64,000 bases of DNA from Aquabacterium sp. (GTDB lineage: Bacteria > Pseudomonadota > Gammaproteobacteria > Burkholderiales > Burkholderiaceae_C). The notes below the pieces were generated by a model that was given only the letters and a program-made list of their open reading frames with translations, did no database searches and was not told where the DNA came from. Positions 1-9,109 of this stretch are shown piece after piece. The stretch lies in assembly GCA_030654395.1 (NCBI GenBank), contig JAURXM010000116.1, forward strand, positions 62,001 to 126,000, in the 5' to 3' direction. Within the stretch, counting starts at the first letter, position 1. Each line of letters begins with the position of its first letter. Position numbers and translations under genes: made by a program.

Positions 1-1
1 G

Positions 2-898
2 CTCTTGCAGCTTGGCTCTTGTGAGTCGGTTCGGCGTGCGCTGACCTTGGCGCGGATGACGGGGCGATCGTCGCCCATTTTGACTGAACGCATTGTGCGA
101 TCAGATGGCGCCGCGCGTGAGGTGATCATCACTGCAGCGGCCGTGCCAAACAATGCCCGCAACGCGGTGCAAATGGTCATGATCGACATCACAGAGGCAA
201 CTTGTGCAGCCCGTGCGTTGGCGCATGCTCAGCAAGATTTGAAAACCTACACAGCCGATGTCGCTCAGGCCAGGGAGGACGAGCGGCGGCGTATTGCCCG
301 CGAGCTGCACGATGACCTAGGTCAACAGTTGGTGGCCATGAAAATGGAGTTAAGTGCTCGGTGTGCTGGCGTTGACCAAAGCCAGCCAGGCTGCCCGGTG
401 ATGCACACCATGAACATGGTGGATGCCGCCATTGATTCTGTGCGACGCATGGCGACAAAATTGCGCCCCATGATATTGGATGACTTGGGTTTGTGTGCCG
501 CCATAGAGCTGCTGGTTCAAGAGTCAAGCCGTCGCATGGGTGTGGAGATCGACCTCCAGATGGAGGGGCATGTGGCCTGCGTCAGCGATGCCGTCGGTAT
601 ATCGGCTTACCGGATTATCCAAGAGGCCCTGACCAATATCTTTCGCCATGCACATGCCACGCAGGCGCGGATACACCTTGTGCGACGAGATGATGCCCTG
701 ATGCTGGTGGTTGAGGATGACGGTGTGGGGGCAGATGCGGCATTTGAAAACAAAATAGGCTCAAATGGTCTGACCGGCATGAGGGAGCGCGCGGAGATGC
801 TGGGTGGCTATATGAAGGCTGAGTGCGGCGCGGGGGGCGGATTTAAAGTACAGGTCTGCCTGCCGGATACCTTGATATTGAATGACCCTGAGTTTTGA
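2..898 (+). CDS. NarL-type sensor histidine kinase, 5' truncated
   Basis: The reading frame is open to the left edge, so the true start lies outside the window. What is visible is the end of a PAS-like domain, a short coiled coil, a HisKA_3 dimerisation domain with the phospho-acceptor His in RELHDDLGQ (codon at 308), and an HATPase domain with N-box EALTNIFRHA and G-box DDGVG, followed by GLTGMRERAEMLGG. All hallmarks of a working kinase are present. Its stop lies 10 bases before the preferred start of the next gene, and a LuxR-type regulator follows, which is the usual partner of this kinase class. The signal sensed is not visible here. Confidence 0.9.
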   Translation, partial: LLQLGSCESVRRALTLARMTGRSSPILTERIVRSDGAAREVIITAAAVPNNARNAVQMVMIDITEATCAARALAHAQQDLKTYTADVAQAREDERRRIARELHDDLGQQLVAMKMELSARCAGVDQSQPGCPVMHTMNMVDAAIDSVRRMATKLRPMILDDLGLCAAIELLVQESSRRMGVEIDLQMEGHVACVSDAVGISAYRIIQEALTNIFRHAHATQARIHLVRRDDALMLVVEDDGVGADAAFENKIGSNGLTGMRERAEMLGGYMKAECGAGGGFKVQVCLPDTLILNDPEF

Positions 899-908
899 GT
901 GTGACACC

Positions 909-2042
909 ATGAATGAACCACGCGTACGCTCGCTCATGCATGACTTGAAGGTGCATGAAGTTGAGTTGGAAATGCAAAACGAAGAGTTAAGGCGTATCCA
1001 AATTGATTTGGCCCTCGCCCGAGACCGTTACGTTAACTTGTATGACTTCTCGCCGGTCGGCTACTTCACCTTAGATGGGCATGGCGCGATCATTGAGGTT
1101 AATCTGACGGGCTCAACGATGATGGGCGAGGTGCGCAGTAACTTGCTCGGGCGCAATTTTCGGGGTTTTGTGGCTGCGGCCGACAGCATGCGGTGGCAGC
1201 ATCACTTCGAACTTGCGGGTCTACATGATGCACCACAGCGCATTGAGCTGCGCTTGAACTTGGGTGATGACAAGTCGCTAGAGGGGCAGCTCGATTGCCT
1301 CATGGTGAACAGCGGCTTCGGGCAAGTGCTGCGTGTGACCATGACTGATATCGGTGTGCGTAAACAGGCCGAGTCGCAGCGGCAAGCCGCCGATGCACTG
1401 ATTGATGCGGGCGAGATGGAGCGCGGGCGTCTGTCGGTCGAATTGCATGAAGATTTGGGTCAAAACCTGAGCGCTTTGAAGATGGAGCTGGCCAGCTTGG
1501 CGTCAGGGCCATTGGATACCATCGAGCAAGTTAAGCGCGTGCAGGCGATGCAATTGACCTTGGATAACGCCGTCTCGGCCATTCGCCGCATTGCCATCGA
1601 CATGCGCCCGCGCATGCTGGATGACTTGGGTTTGCATGCCGCCATCGAGTGGCTGGCACGAGACCTAGAGCAGCGGGTGGGTGTGGATGTCACTGTGCAC
1701 TTGGATGAGCAGGCGCACGCCTCCTTAAGTCAAAGCACAACCATCGCCATTTACCGCATGGTCAAGGACATGTTGACCTATGTGGTGCAGCACGGGCATC
1801 TGACGCACTTGGACATTGAGATGCGCGAACAGGATGGAGAGCTGGTGTTCAACCTATTGGGCTCAAGTGGGTGGACTTACGTTGAAGCAGACAAGCGCCA
1901 CGATAAAGACAAAAATAGTGCAGCGGGTTCTTTGCGTGAGCGAGCCAGGTGGCTGGGTGGCCAGCTCAGATTGGATGAATCCGTCTCAGGCGTTCAACGT
2001 CTTTCATTGACTGTGCCAACGCCTGCCGTGGCCGCGTCATGA
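909..2042 (+). CDS. PAS-HisKA_3 protein with degenerate ATP-binding domain
   Basis: About 377 residues. The N-terminal helix (VHEVELEMQNEELRRIQ) leads into a PAS domain (roughly residues 45-150), then a HisKA_3 domain with the conserved His near residue 180 in VELHEDLGQ. The C-terminal HATPase fold is recognisable from MLDDLGLHAAIEWL and SLRERARWLGGQL. However, the N-box reads DMLTYVVQHG with Tyr where Asn binds magnesium, and the DxGxG box is missing (LLGSSGWTYVE). It may therefore not bind ATP and could act as a regulatory partner of the upstream kinase (inference). An in-frame ATG at 882 overlaps the previous gene; 909 fits the family N-terminus better, though neither has a clear ribosome site. 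It overlaps the next gene by four bases. Confidence 0.85.
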   Translation: MNEPRVRSLMHDLKVHEVELEMQNEELRRIQIDLALARDRYVNLYDFSPVGYFTLDGHGAIIEVNLTGSTMMGEVRSNLLGRNFRGFVAAADSMRWQHHFELAGLHDAPQRIELRLNLGDDKSLEGQLDCLMVNSGFGQVLRVTMTDIGVRKQAESQRQAADALIDAGEMERGRLSVELHEDLGQNLSALKMELASLASGPLDTIEQVKRVQAMQLTLDNAVSAIRRIAIDMRPRMLDDLGLHAAIEWLARDLEQRVGVDVTVHLDEQAHASLSQSTTIAIYRMVKDMLTYVVQHGHLTHLDIEMREQDGELVFNLLGSSGWTYVEADKRHDKDKNSAAGSLRERARWLGGQLRLDESVSGVQRLSLTVPTPAVAAS

Positions 2043-2728
2043 CCCATATGACCAACATGAACGCCCTCTTCAATCTGCTCTTGGTCGATGACCACACTGT
2101 TGTGCGCGAAGGGATCAAGCATCTGCTGGCGCCGATTTCAAAGCAATGGGCGATCACCGAGGCCGATTCAGGCTTTGCTGCTTTGAGCGCGTTACGTCAG
2201 CAAGATTTTGATCTGGCCATTGTTGATTTATCCATGCCCGGCATGACGGGCTTGGAGTTGATACAGCGTATCAAGGCCAATTACCCTTCGTTGCTGATCT
2301 TGGTGTTGAGCATGCATGCCGAAGAGCAGTACGCTATCCGTGCCTTCAAGGCGGGCGCCAATGGCTACCTGACCAAAGACGGAGCAGGCGCTGAATTGTT
2401 GAACGCGGTGCGCAAAGTGAGCAGTGGTGGCACCTATGTCACGCCTTCTTTGGCTGAGCGCGTGTTTCAGCAACTTAGCCATGGCACTCCGAGTGACAGT
2501 CATGCCGCCTTGTCCGATCGCGAGTTGGAGGTTCTGAGGCGGTTCGTGGCGGGCCAACGACCGATTGATATCGCACACGACCTGCACCTGTCGATCAAGA
2601 CCGTCAGCACCCATAAGACGCGCATTCAGGAAAAGCTGCAACTCCCCAGCATGGCCGCACTCATACGCTATGGGCTAGAGCACCAACTGGACAAGGGCGA
2701 TTTGGCCATCGGCAAAGATGAGCTCTGA
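2039..2728 (+). CDS. NarL/FixJ-family response regulator (REC plus LuxR HTH)
   Basis: 229 residues. The receiver domain (about 10-125) has the acidic pair Asp17-Asp18, phospho-acceptor Asp63 in IVDLSMPG and the conserved Lys in YLTKDG. The LuxR-type helix-turn-helix near residues 160-215 reads LSDRELEVLRRFVAGQ then IDIAHDLHLSIKTVSTHKTRIQEKL. It should be a DNA-binding transcription factor phosphorylated by the upstream HisKA_3 kinase. The ATG overlaps the stop of the preceding gene (ATGA), and its 3' end overlaps the next gene by 11 bases, so the four genes are probably cotranscribed and translationally coupled. Its target genes cannot be read from the sequence. Confidence 0.93.
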   Translation: MTHMTNMNALFNLLLVDDHTVVREGIKHLLAPISKQWAITEADSGFAALSALRQQDFDLAIVDLSMPGMTGLELIQRIKANYPSLLILVLSMHAEEQYAIRAFKAGANGYLTKDGAGAELLNAVRKVSSGGTYVTPSLAERVFQQLSHGTPSDSHAALSDRELEVLRRFVAGQRPIDIAHDLHLSIKTVSTHKTRIQEKLQLPSMAALIRYGLEHQLDKGDLAIGKDEL

Positions 2729-5615
2729 TCGCATCGCCTCCAGTGAGGTGCCCCGTGCTGGGTTCAGGATTGTTGGCTTGGGTGCATCCGCTGGAGGGCT
2801 GGAGGCCTTTGAGCAGTTCTTCAGGCGCATGGCGGTGGACAGCGGCATGGCCTTTGTCTTGGTTCAGCACCTTGATCCCAACCACGCCAGTTTGTTGGCT
2901 GGGCTTGTCCAGCGCAGCACGACCATGCCCGTCATCGAAGCCCAAGACCAGATGGTGGTTGAGCCCAATCATGTCTATGTGATCCCACCGAACTGCAGCA
3001 TGGGCATTGCTCAGGGGGCGTTGCAACTCAACCCGCCATTGGCGCCGCGTGGCCAGCGCTTGCCCATTGATATTTTTTTGAGTTCATTGGCAGCGGACAT
3101 GGGTGACAAGGCCGTTGGCATCATTTTGTCGGGCAACGGCGAAGACGGCGTGCAGGGGCTGCGTGCCATTTTCAGCGAGGGTGGTTTGTGCTTGGCGCAA
3201 GAGCCTGACACCGCGCAGTTTGACGGGATGCCCAAGAGCGCCATCAGGGCTGGCTGCGTGCATCAGGTCTGCACCATCGACCAATTGCCTCAGGCGATTC
3301 AAAGCGGCGCCAATGTAGCGAGCCTCAGGCGTGCACAGCCCTTACCGACCTTGAGCACAGCCGAATTGAGCAACATCTTGTTGTTGCTGCGTACAGGCAC
3401 GGGGCATGATTTCTCGCTCTATAAAAAAAGCACCATCGCCCGCCGAATTGAGCGGCGCATGGCGCTGCACCGCATAGACCGCGCAGAGGCTTATGCCGAG
3501 TTCATCCGGCAGCACACAGCTGAGGCGCCCTTGTTGTTCAAAGAGTTGCTGATCAACGTCACGCGGTTTTTTAGAGACAAAGAAGCCTTCGAAGCCCTCC
3601 AGCATGACGTGCTGCCTGACATGCTGGAGGGCCGGCCGATTGACGATGTCTTGCGTGTATGGATAGCGGGCTGTGCTTCAGGCGAAGAGGCCTATACCGT
3701 CGCCATCTTGCTTCGAGAGGTGATGGATGCTTTGCATCAAAATGTGCGGTTTCAGATTTACAGCACCGACCTAGATGACGATGCCATTGCCACGGCGCGC
3801 AGGGGGCTTTACCCCCTGAGCATCGCGCAGGATGTCTCGCCCGAGCGCCTGAGTCGGTACTTTATCCATGAGGGTGCGGGCTACCGCATCAACAAAGAAA
3901 TCCGCGAGATGGTGGTCTTCGCTGTTCAAAGCGTGATCAAAGACCCCCCGTTCACCAAGCTGGATTTGCTCGTTTGTCGCAACCTGTTTATTTACTTCGA
4001 GCTTGAGCAACAAAATCGCCTGATCCCCACCTTCCACTATGCACTCAAGCCGGGCGGCGTGCTCATGCTGTCGCCATCTGAGGGGATTGGGGATCACGTT
4101 AATTTGTTCAAGCCGATCAACCGCAAGTGGAAGTTGTACCGTGCACAGGCTTTGACGCCATCCCGCCGCGCCGTGCTGATCAATGAGATCGCTTCGCCTA
4201 GCCTGCGCACGTTGGTCGGTGCGCCTGAACCAGCGCGTCAAGGCAAGCTTACCGCGCGGCCTGATATCGTTGAGCTGACCAAGCGCTTGCTGTTGCAGGT
4301 TTTTGTACCCGCGGCTGTTGTCACGGATCTGCAAGGCAACGTGCTTTATGTGCATGGGGATGCAGCTCAATTTCTACAGCCAGCCCCGGGGCACACGACC
4401 CTCAATATCATCGAAATGGCCCAAAATGGGCTCCAGGTCGCGCTGCGTGAGGCGGTGCAAAGGGCCGCCATTGAAGGCTTACCCACCTTGCGCCAGCGCT
4501 TGACTCAGTCTGTGAATGGTGTTTCTCAATCTTTTGACTTATGTGTGCGCTTGATGCCCGATATGAATGCCAAAAGCAAGGTGCTGTTGATCAGTTTCCA
4601 TGAGCAGCCAGATGCGCCTAAAACAAAGTCTCGGAGCAAGACCAAAGGCCACGCGCCCACTGATGCGATGCGCGTAGAAGACATGGCGCTGGAGGTCGCC
4701 TGCGCCCAAGCGGGCATGAGTTCATTGAGAGAGGCGCAGCAATCGGTCAACGAGGAGCTCAAGTCTGCCAACGAGGAATTGCAGTCGGCCAATGAAGAGC
4801 TGCAATCAACGAATGAAGAGTTGGAAACCTCGAAGGAGGAACTGCAATCCGTGAACGAGGAGTTGATCACCGTTAACGTTGAGTTGCAGTCTCGCATCGA
4901 GCAAATGTCCTCCATGCAGGACGACATGAAGAACTTGCTGGAGAACATCCGCATCGGCACCATCTTCCTTGACCTTAAATTGCACATTCGGCGGTTCACG
5001 CGGGATGCGGTCAAGGTGTACCGCTTGGCCGCGACGGATGTGGGGCGGGCATTGGGTGATATCCGCAGCGAAATTCTGGGTGAGGACTTGCTCATTGATG
5101 CGCAAAAAGTGCTCAATTCGCTGGAAACGGTGGAGCGCGAAGTTTGTACCGCAAATGGCACGTGGTACTTGGCGCGCATACAACCCTATCGCACCGTCAA
5201 TAACGTCGTTGATGGCGTGGTGCTCACCTTCACTGATGTGACCGAGCGTGTGCAGGCGCTGACGGCCAGCAAAGCGCGGCACTTGGCCGAGGCCATTGTG
5301 GACGCGGTGCCCAGTCCGCTGGTGGTGCTGGACGATGCGCTCAACGTGATTTCGGCCAACCAAGCGTATTACAAGGCCTATCCAAGCGCGCCCAAGCAGA
5401 CCGTTGGGCAGTATTTCTTTGACATCGGGGGACGCCGCTGGGATGGCCCTGCTTTGCGAGAGTTGCTTGAAACCACATTGCCACGAGAGCGCAGTTTCGA
5501 GCGTCGCCCTGTCACGTACAGTGTGCCGGATCAGGCAGCACGATCCTTTTTGTTCAGCGCCCACTATGTGGCCGATGACGATGGTGGTGCCTTGCTGTTG
5601 CTGTCAATTGACTAG
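2718..5615 (+). CDS. CheB-CheR-PAS fusion protein
   Basis: 965 residues. Residues 1-200 form a CheB-type methylesterase domain with catalytic Ser24 (GLGASAGG), His51 (VQHLDPNH) and Asp143 (GNGEDGVQG). Residues about 210-475 are a CheR-type SAM-dependent methyltransferase (TRFFRD, WIAGCASGEEAYT, VCRNLFIYF). A PAS-like segment follows, then a regular heptad coiled coil (about 675-735, repeated NEELxS units), and two C-terminal PAS-like regions (about 740-845 and 855-965). Many relatives end in a histidine kinase; this one stops after the last PAS. No chemoreceptor or flagellar genes lie nearby, so the substrate is unlikely to be classical chemotaxis and could be a partner signalling protein (inference). 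Confidence 0.92.
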   Translation: MSSDRIASSEVPRAGFRIVGLGASAGGLEAFEQFFRRMAVDSGMAFVLVQHLDPNHASLLAGLVQRSTTMPVIEAQDQMVVEPNHVYVIPPNCSMGIAQGALQLNPPLAPRGQRLPIDIFLSSLAADMGDKAVGIILSGNGEDGVQGLRAIFSEGGLCLAQEPDTAQFDGMPKSAIRAGCVHQVCTIDQLPQAIQSGANVASLRRAQPLPTLSTAELSNILLLLRTGTGHDFSLYKKSTIARRIERRMALHRIDRAEAYAEFIRQHTAEAPLLFKELLINVTRFFRDKEAFEALQHDVLPDMLEGRPIDDVLRVWIAGCASGEEAYTVAILLREVMDALHQNVRFQIYSTDLDDDAIATARRGLYPLSIAQDVSPERLSRYFIHEGAGYRINKEIREMVVFAVQSVIKDPPFTKLDLLVCRNLFIYFELEQQNRLIPTFHYALKPGGVLMLSPSEGIGDHVNLFKPINRKWKLYRAQALTPSRRAVLINEIASPSLRTLVGAPEPARQGKLTARPDIVELTKRLLLQVFVPAAVVTDLQGNVLYVHGDAAQFLQPAPGHTTLNIIEMAQNGLQVALREAVQRAAIEGLPTLRQRLTQSVNGVSQSFDLCVRLMPDMNAKSKVLLISFHEQPDAPKTKSRSKTKGHAPTDAMRVEDMALEVACAQAGMSSLREAQQSVNEELKSANEELQSANEELQSTNEELETSKEELQSVNEELITVNVELQSRIEQMSSMQDDMKNLLENIRIGTIFLDLKLHIRRFTRDAVKVYRLAATDVGRALGDIRSEILGEDLLIDAQKVLNSLETVEREVCTANGTWYLARIQPYRTVNNVVDGVVLTFTDVTERVQALTASKARHLAEAIVDAVPSPLVVLDDALNVISANQAYYKAYPSAPKQTVGQYFFDIGGRRWDGPALRELLETTLPRERSFERRPVTYSVPDQAARSFLFSAHYVADDDGGALLLLSID

Positions 5616-5633
5616 GGGCTTGGGTGTGAGGGG

Positions 5634-6134
5634 CTAGGCATGCAAGTCATGCTTGACGGCGGTCAGCCATGCCTGAGACATCACACGCCACAAGCCACTG
5701 CCTATTTTGACCAAGTTGGCAGGCGTGATGTGATCTGGTGGCGTCAGCAACGCCCCCGCTGAGTCCGGCGAGGCGCGCCTTATGCGCTCATCCAGCGGAT
5801 GCAAGCACTGCTCAGCGCCGCTCTCGACGTCTCTCAACCAGCGGATTTGGGAGTCGATGGCGGCGAACCACACCTGCATCACCCGCAAGGTCTCGTCGAT
5901 CAAGAATGCCATCTGCCTGACGGTTAAATCCTGAGGGCGCGACTGGCTGGATGCGCTGTCTGTATCAGAGGCAAGGGGCAGTGCCAGTTGCGTCATCTCA
6001 TCAATGGACTCACGCTCTGTGTCTTGCAGTATGGACATGGTCTGCAGCCAATAATTGGTCATGTGCAAGGGCATGTCCCCAAAAGTGAAAACGGGGCTGA
6101 GGTCGCCGCCGACAGCATCATTGAGACGGGGCAT
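5634..6134 (-). CDS. Hypothetical protein, helical, phasin-like character
   Basis: 166 residues that I do not recognise with certainty. The sequence is mostly helical with aromatic patches (TNYWLQTMSILQ, MAFLIDETLRVMQVWFAAIDSQIRWL, WRVMSQAWLTAVK), a pattern that loosely recalls phasin or granule-associated proteins. That resemblance is only impressionistic. The ATG at 6134 is chosen over an in-frame GTG at 6143 because a purine-rich ribosome site (GGAAAGG) sits about eight bases before the ATG but abuts the GTG. The gene is convergent with the CheB-CheR gene, leaving 18 bases between stops, and divergent from yebC. Confidence 0.7.
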   Translation of the reverse strand: MPRLNDAVGGDLSPVFTFGDMPLHMTNYWLQTMSILQDTERESIDEMTQLALPLASDTDSASSQSRPQDLTVRQMAFLIDETLRVMQVWFAAIDSQIRWLRDVESGAEQCLHPLDERIRRASPDSAGALLTPPDHITPANLVKIGSGLWRVMSQAWLTAVKHDLHA

Positions 6135-6364
6135 GATGACCACCTTTCCTTGTCTTTGACCCGTTCAAGGTATCCCGTTCAGGGACGGGTGCTGTTGATA
6201 TTACGCAAATTTTTTTAACCCTGATCTCATACTCTTAGCAACTAGATGCCTTCAGATCAGGCTATCGATAAACCCATCATGGCTTTGGTGGCGCAGGTGC
6301 TCGCGTCTACTAAACTCAGACCGGTTCCGACATCTGATCTCATCCCTACATAGGAGTCTCTGAC

Positions 6365-7078
6365 ATGGGCGCGCAATGGAAAGCAAAACACAAAGATTTA
6401 GCCTCGAATGCCAAGGGGAGGTTGTTCGGTAAGTTGGCCAAGGACATCATGATTGCCGCGCGCCACGGCGCTGACCCTGCAGCCAACTCACGCCTGCGCT
6501 TGGTTGTTGAACAGGCACGCAAGGTGTCGATGCCCAAAGAAACGCTGGACCGTGCCATCAAAAAAGGCGCTGGGCTGACAGGCGAGACCGTGCATTTCGA
6601 GCACGTCATCTATGAAGGCTTTGCACCGCACCGCGTACCCGTCATGGTTGAGTGCCTCACGGACAACGTCAACCGGGCCGCCTCTGAGATGCGTGTCTTG
6701 TTTCGCAAAGGGCAGTTGGGCACCTCCGGCTCCGTGGCTTGGGATTTTGCCCATGTCGGCATGATCGAGGCCGAAGCCGCAGCCAAGGGCATCGATCCTG
6801 AGCTGGCCGCCATCGAGTCGGGCGCACAAGATTTTGAGACGGGGCATGACGACGGCGTCACCTTGTTCCTGACCGACCCCACGGATCTGGATCTGGTGAG
6901 CCGTGCTTTGCCGGCCCAAGGTTTCCGTGTCTTGTCTGCCAAGCTGGGCTACAAGCCTAAAACCCCAGTCAACCCAGCGAGCTTGAGCGCCGAGCATCTG
7001 GAAGAGGTCGAGGTTTTCTTGGCTGCGCTGGACGCCAATGAAGATGTCCAGAACGTGTTCGCGGGTTTGGGTGGTTAA
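6365..7078 (+). CDS. yebC: YebC/PmpR (TACO1) family protein
   Basis: 237 residues with the family N-terminus ([11 protein letters not shown]), then [23 protein letters not shown], the [21 protein letters not shown] helix, and the acidic domain [22 protein letters not shown]. Family members have been described both as DNA-binding regulators and as ribosome-associated translation factors, so the exact role here is open. The start is supported by an AGGAG ribosome site (bases 6351-6355). It stands alone on the plus strand, divergent from the hypothetical gene upstream; the roughly 230-base gap before it presumably holds its promoter. Confidence 0.95.
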   Translation: MGAQWKAKHKDLASNAKGRLFGKLAKDIMIAARHGADPAANSRLRLVVEQARKVSMPKETLDRAIKKGAGLTGETVHFEHVIYEGFAPHRVPVMVECLTDNVNRAASEMRVLFRKGQLGTSGSVAWDFAHVGMIEAEAAAKGIDPELAAIESGAQDFETGHDDGVTLFLTDPTDLDLVSRALPAQGFRVLSAKLGYKPKTPVNPASLSAEHLEEVEVFLAALDANEDVQNVFAGLGG

Positions 7079-7149
7079 TCTATTTGACAACGTGTCTTTT
7101 CAGATATAGAGTTGGCGCTTTGAATCTGGCGATGTAGGAGCAGCTGACC

Positions 7150-8652
7150 ATGTCCGAACACTTTGACGTCTTGATTGTGGGTGCAGGCCTGTCTGGCATT
7201 GGCGCCGCTTGGCACTTGCGTGACAAGTGTCCTGACAAGACCTTTGCGATCTTGGAGGGGCGTGATGCCATCGGGGGCACTTGGGACTTGTTCCGCTACC
7301 CCGGCATCCGCTCTGACTCGGACATGTACACCCTAGGCTATAACTTCAAGCCTTGGACGGACACCAAAATCATCGCCGATGGCCCCGCCATTCGCGGTTA
7401 TGTCAAAGACACGGCAGCAGAAGCCGGCATCGACAAAAAAGTGCGCTTTGGGCACAAGGTCGTGAGCGCCGAATGGTCGAGCGAGACCGCCACTTGGACG
7501 CTGGCCGTGCTCAACAAAGCCACGGGCCAGACTGCGTCAATGCGGTGCAATTTCCTGATGATGTGCTCAGGCTATTACAACTACGAGCAGGGCTTCACGC
7601 CGGACTTCAAGGGCCGTGACGACTACAAGGGTCAGTTCATCCACCCTCAGTTTTGGCCTGAAAACCTCGATTACGCCAACAAGAGCGTGGTCGTCATTGG
7701 CTCAGGAGCCACCGCTGTGACGCTGGTGCCGTCGATGACGGACAAGGCCAAGCATGTCACCATGCTGCAGCGCTCACCCAGCTATGTGATCACGGTGCCG
7801 CAGCGCGACAAAATGGCCGAGGTGCTGCGCAAGGTGCTGCCTGATATGTGGGTCTACCGCATCGGGCGTGCACGCAACATCATGCTGACTGCGGCGATGT
7901 TCCGCCTGTCGCGCAGCTACCCCAACGCGATCCGCAAGATGCTGCAAGCCCAAGTGAAGGCGCAAGTCGGTAAGGGTTACGACATGACCCACTTCACGCC
8001 AAGCTACAAGCCATGGGATCAGCGTTTGTGCGCCGTGCCCAATGGCGACTTTTTCAGGGTGCTGCGCCAAGGCAAGGCATCGGTGGTGACCGATCACATT
8101 GATTGCCTCACGGCAACCGGCGTCCGACTCAAATCGGGCAAAGAGTTGCAGGCCGACATCATCGTCTCAGCCACAGGCTTGAACCTGCAGTTGTTTGGCG
8201 GGATGACCTTGGTCGTAGACGGTCAGAGCGTGGACATGTCGGACAAATTGAACTACAAGGGCTTGATGTTCAGTGATCTGCCTAACTTGACGATGACCAT
8301 GGGTTACACCAACGCGTCATGGACCTTGAAGGCGGACTTGATCGCCGAGTACGTTTGCCGCTTGCTCAAGCACATGGATGAGACCGGTACCCGCATCTGC
8401 ACGCCACGCCAAAATGACCCCACGGTCAAGGCAGAGGGCTTCCTTGATATGACATCCGGGTATGTTCAGCGTGCGTTGGATGTGCTTCCCAAGAGCGGCA
8501 ACAAGGCGCCATGGAAGTTATTCCAGAACTACACACTGGACATGAACTTGCTGCGTCGTGGCAAGCTTGACGATGGCGTGCTGGCATTCACATCGCCGAG
8601 CAAGGTCGCACACACAGGGCAGCCCGCGCAGCAGCAGCGCTACGCGAGCTGA
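7150..8652 (+). CDS. Flavin-dependent monooxygenase, Baeyer-Villiger/FMO class B type
   Basis: 500 residues. The N-terminal FAD-binding Rossmann motif is VGAGLSGIGAAWHL, with the downstream GGTWDLFRYPGIRSDSD segment typical of these enzymes. The class fingerprint appears as YKGQFIHPQFWP, with Tyr in place of the usual first Phe. The NADPH-binding motif VIGSGATAVTLVP follows directly. Such enzymes use NADPH and oxygen to insert an oxygen atom into ketones or to oxygenate heteroatoms; the substrate here is unknown. An AGGAG site precedes the ATG by about nine bases. No obvious pathway partner is adjacent, and the C-terminal tail (QPAQQQRYAS) looks unstructured. Confidence 0.92.
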   Translation: MSEHFDVLIVGAGLSGIGAAWHLRDKCPDKTFAILEGRDAIGGTWDLFRYPGIRSDSDMYTLGYNFKPWTDTKIIADGPAIRGYVKDTAAEAGIDKKVRFGHKVVSAEWSSETATWTLAVLNKATGQTASMRCNFLMMCSGYYNYEQGFTPDFKGRDDYKGQFIHPQFWPENLDYANKSVVVIGSGATAVTLVPSMTDKAKHVTMLQRSPSYVITVPQRDKMAEVLRKVLPDMWVYRIGRARNIMLTAAMFRLSRSYPNAIRKMLQAQVKAQVGKGYDMTHFTPSYKPWDQRLCAVPNGDFFRVLRQGKASVVTDHIDCLTATGVRLKSGKELQADIIVSATGLNLQLFGGMTLVVDGQSVDMSDKLNYKGLMFSDLPNLTMTMGYTNASWTLKADLIAEYVCRLLKHMDETGTRICTPRQNDPTVKAEGFLDMTSGYVQRALDVLPKSGNKAPWKLFQNYTLDMNLLRRGKLDDGVLAFTSPSKVAHTGQPAQQQRYAS

Positions 8653-8657
8653 TGGGC

Positions 8658-8846
8658 TCAGTGCGCCTGCTTCAAGGGCGCGTCAAAATCCATCAGCACG
8701 CTGGCTAACTCCAGCGCCCGCCAGAGGTGCGGTGGCATGGCCATGATTTTGTCGGGGCTCTTTGAGTAACTGACCCACGAGGCGATCTCAAAGTGCTGCT
8801 CCGGCGTCAGCAGTTTCAGTGCAAGCATGTCGTCCAAGGTCTGCAT
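8658..8846 (-). CDS. Small hypothetical protein (62 aa)
   Basis: A 62-residue acidic-to-neutral helical protein (MQTLDDMLALKLLTPEQHFEIASW ... ALELASVLMDFD) with no signal peptide or membrane segment. I do not recognise a named family. It ends six bases from the stop of the convergent monooxygenase gene. The regular amphipathic pattern and an AGGAGG-type ribosome site just upstream (bases 8850-8855, complement strand) support it being real. Confidence 0.6.
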   Translation of the reverse strand: MQTLDDMLALKLLTPEQHFEIASWVSYSKSPDKIMAMPPHLWRALELASVLMDFDAPLKQAH

Positions 8847-8974
8847 AGGGCCTCCTCATCCATCCGCTGGATGAGCCACTATTGCACAACGGCCGTTATT
8901 TTGGGTTGAGGATATGCGCGAACATGCCGCACTATTCTCGTCATGGCGACTGTGTTGCGCATGGCTTGTGGGAT

Positions 8975-9021
8975 GCACCCCCCCAACTCGAGTATCAATG
9001 TAGCCTGAATAGGGGGGGTGC
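8975..9021. promoter_or_regulatory. Perfect 10-bp inverted repeat with C7/G7 arms
   Basis: GCACCCCCCC (8975-8984) is followed after 27 bases by its exact complement GGGGGGGTGC (9012-9021). It lies about 90 bases upstream of the acetyltransferase start, in a 263-base gene-free stretch. It could form a stable hairpin in the leader RNA or be a protein-binding site. There is no T-run after it on either side, so it does not look like an intrinsic terminator. Confidence 0.5.
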
Positions 9022-9109
9022 TCTCACACAAGCCGACGCAATTTTGATAGCATCCGCCCACCCTGTATTGAATGAGAGCCGAGGGCGGTTCCGTCATGCG
9101 ACGCCACGA

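Noticed and set aside
4526..5179. 217-codon open frame on the minus strand, Ser-rich
   Set aside because: It is the complement of the CheB-CheR coiled coil, and its Ser-rich pattern follows from the regular NEEL codons on the other strand.
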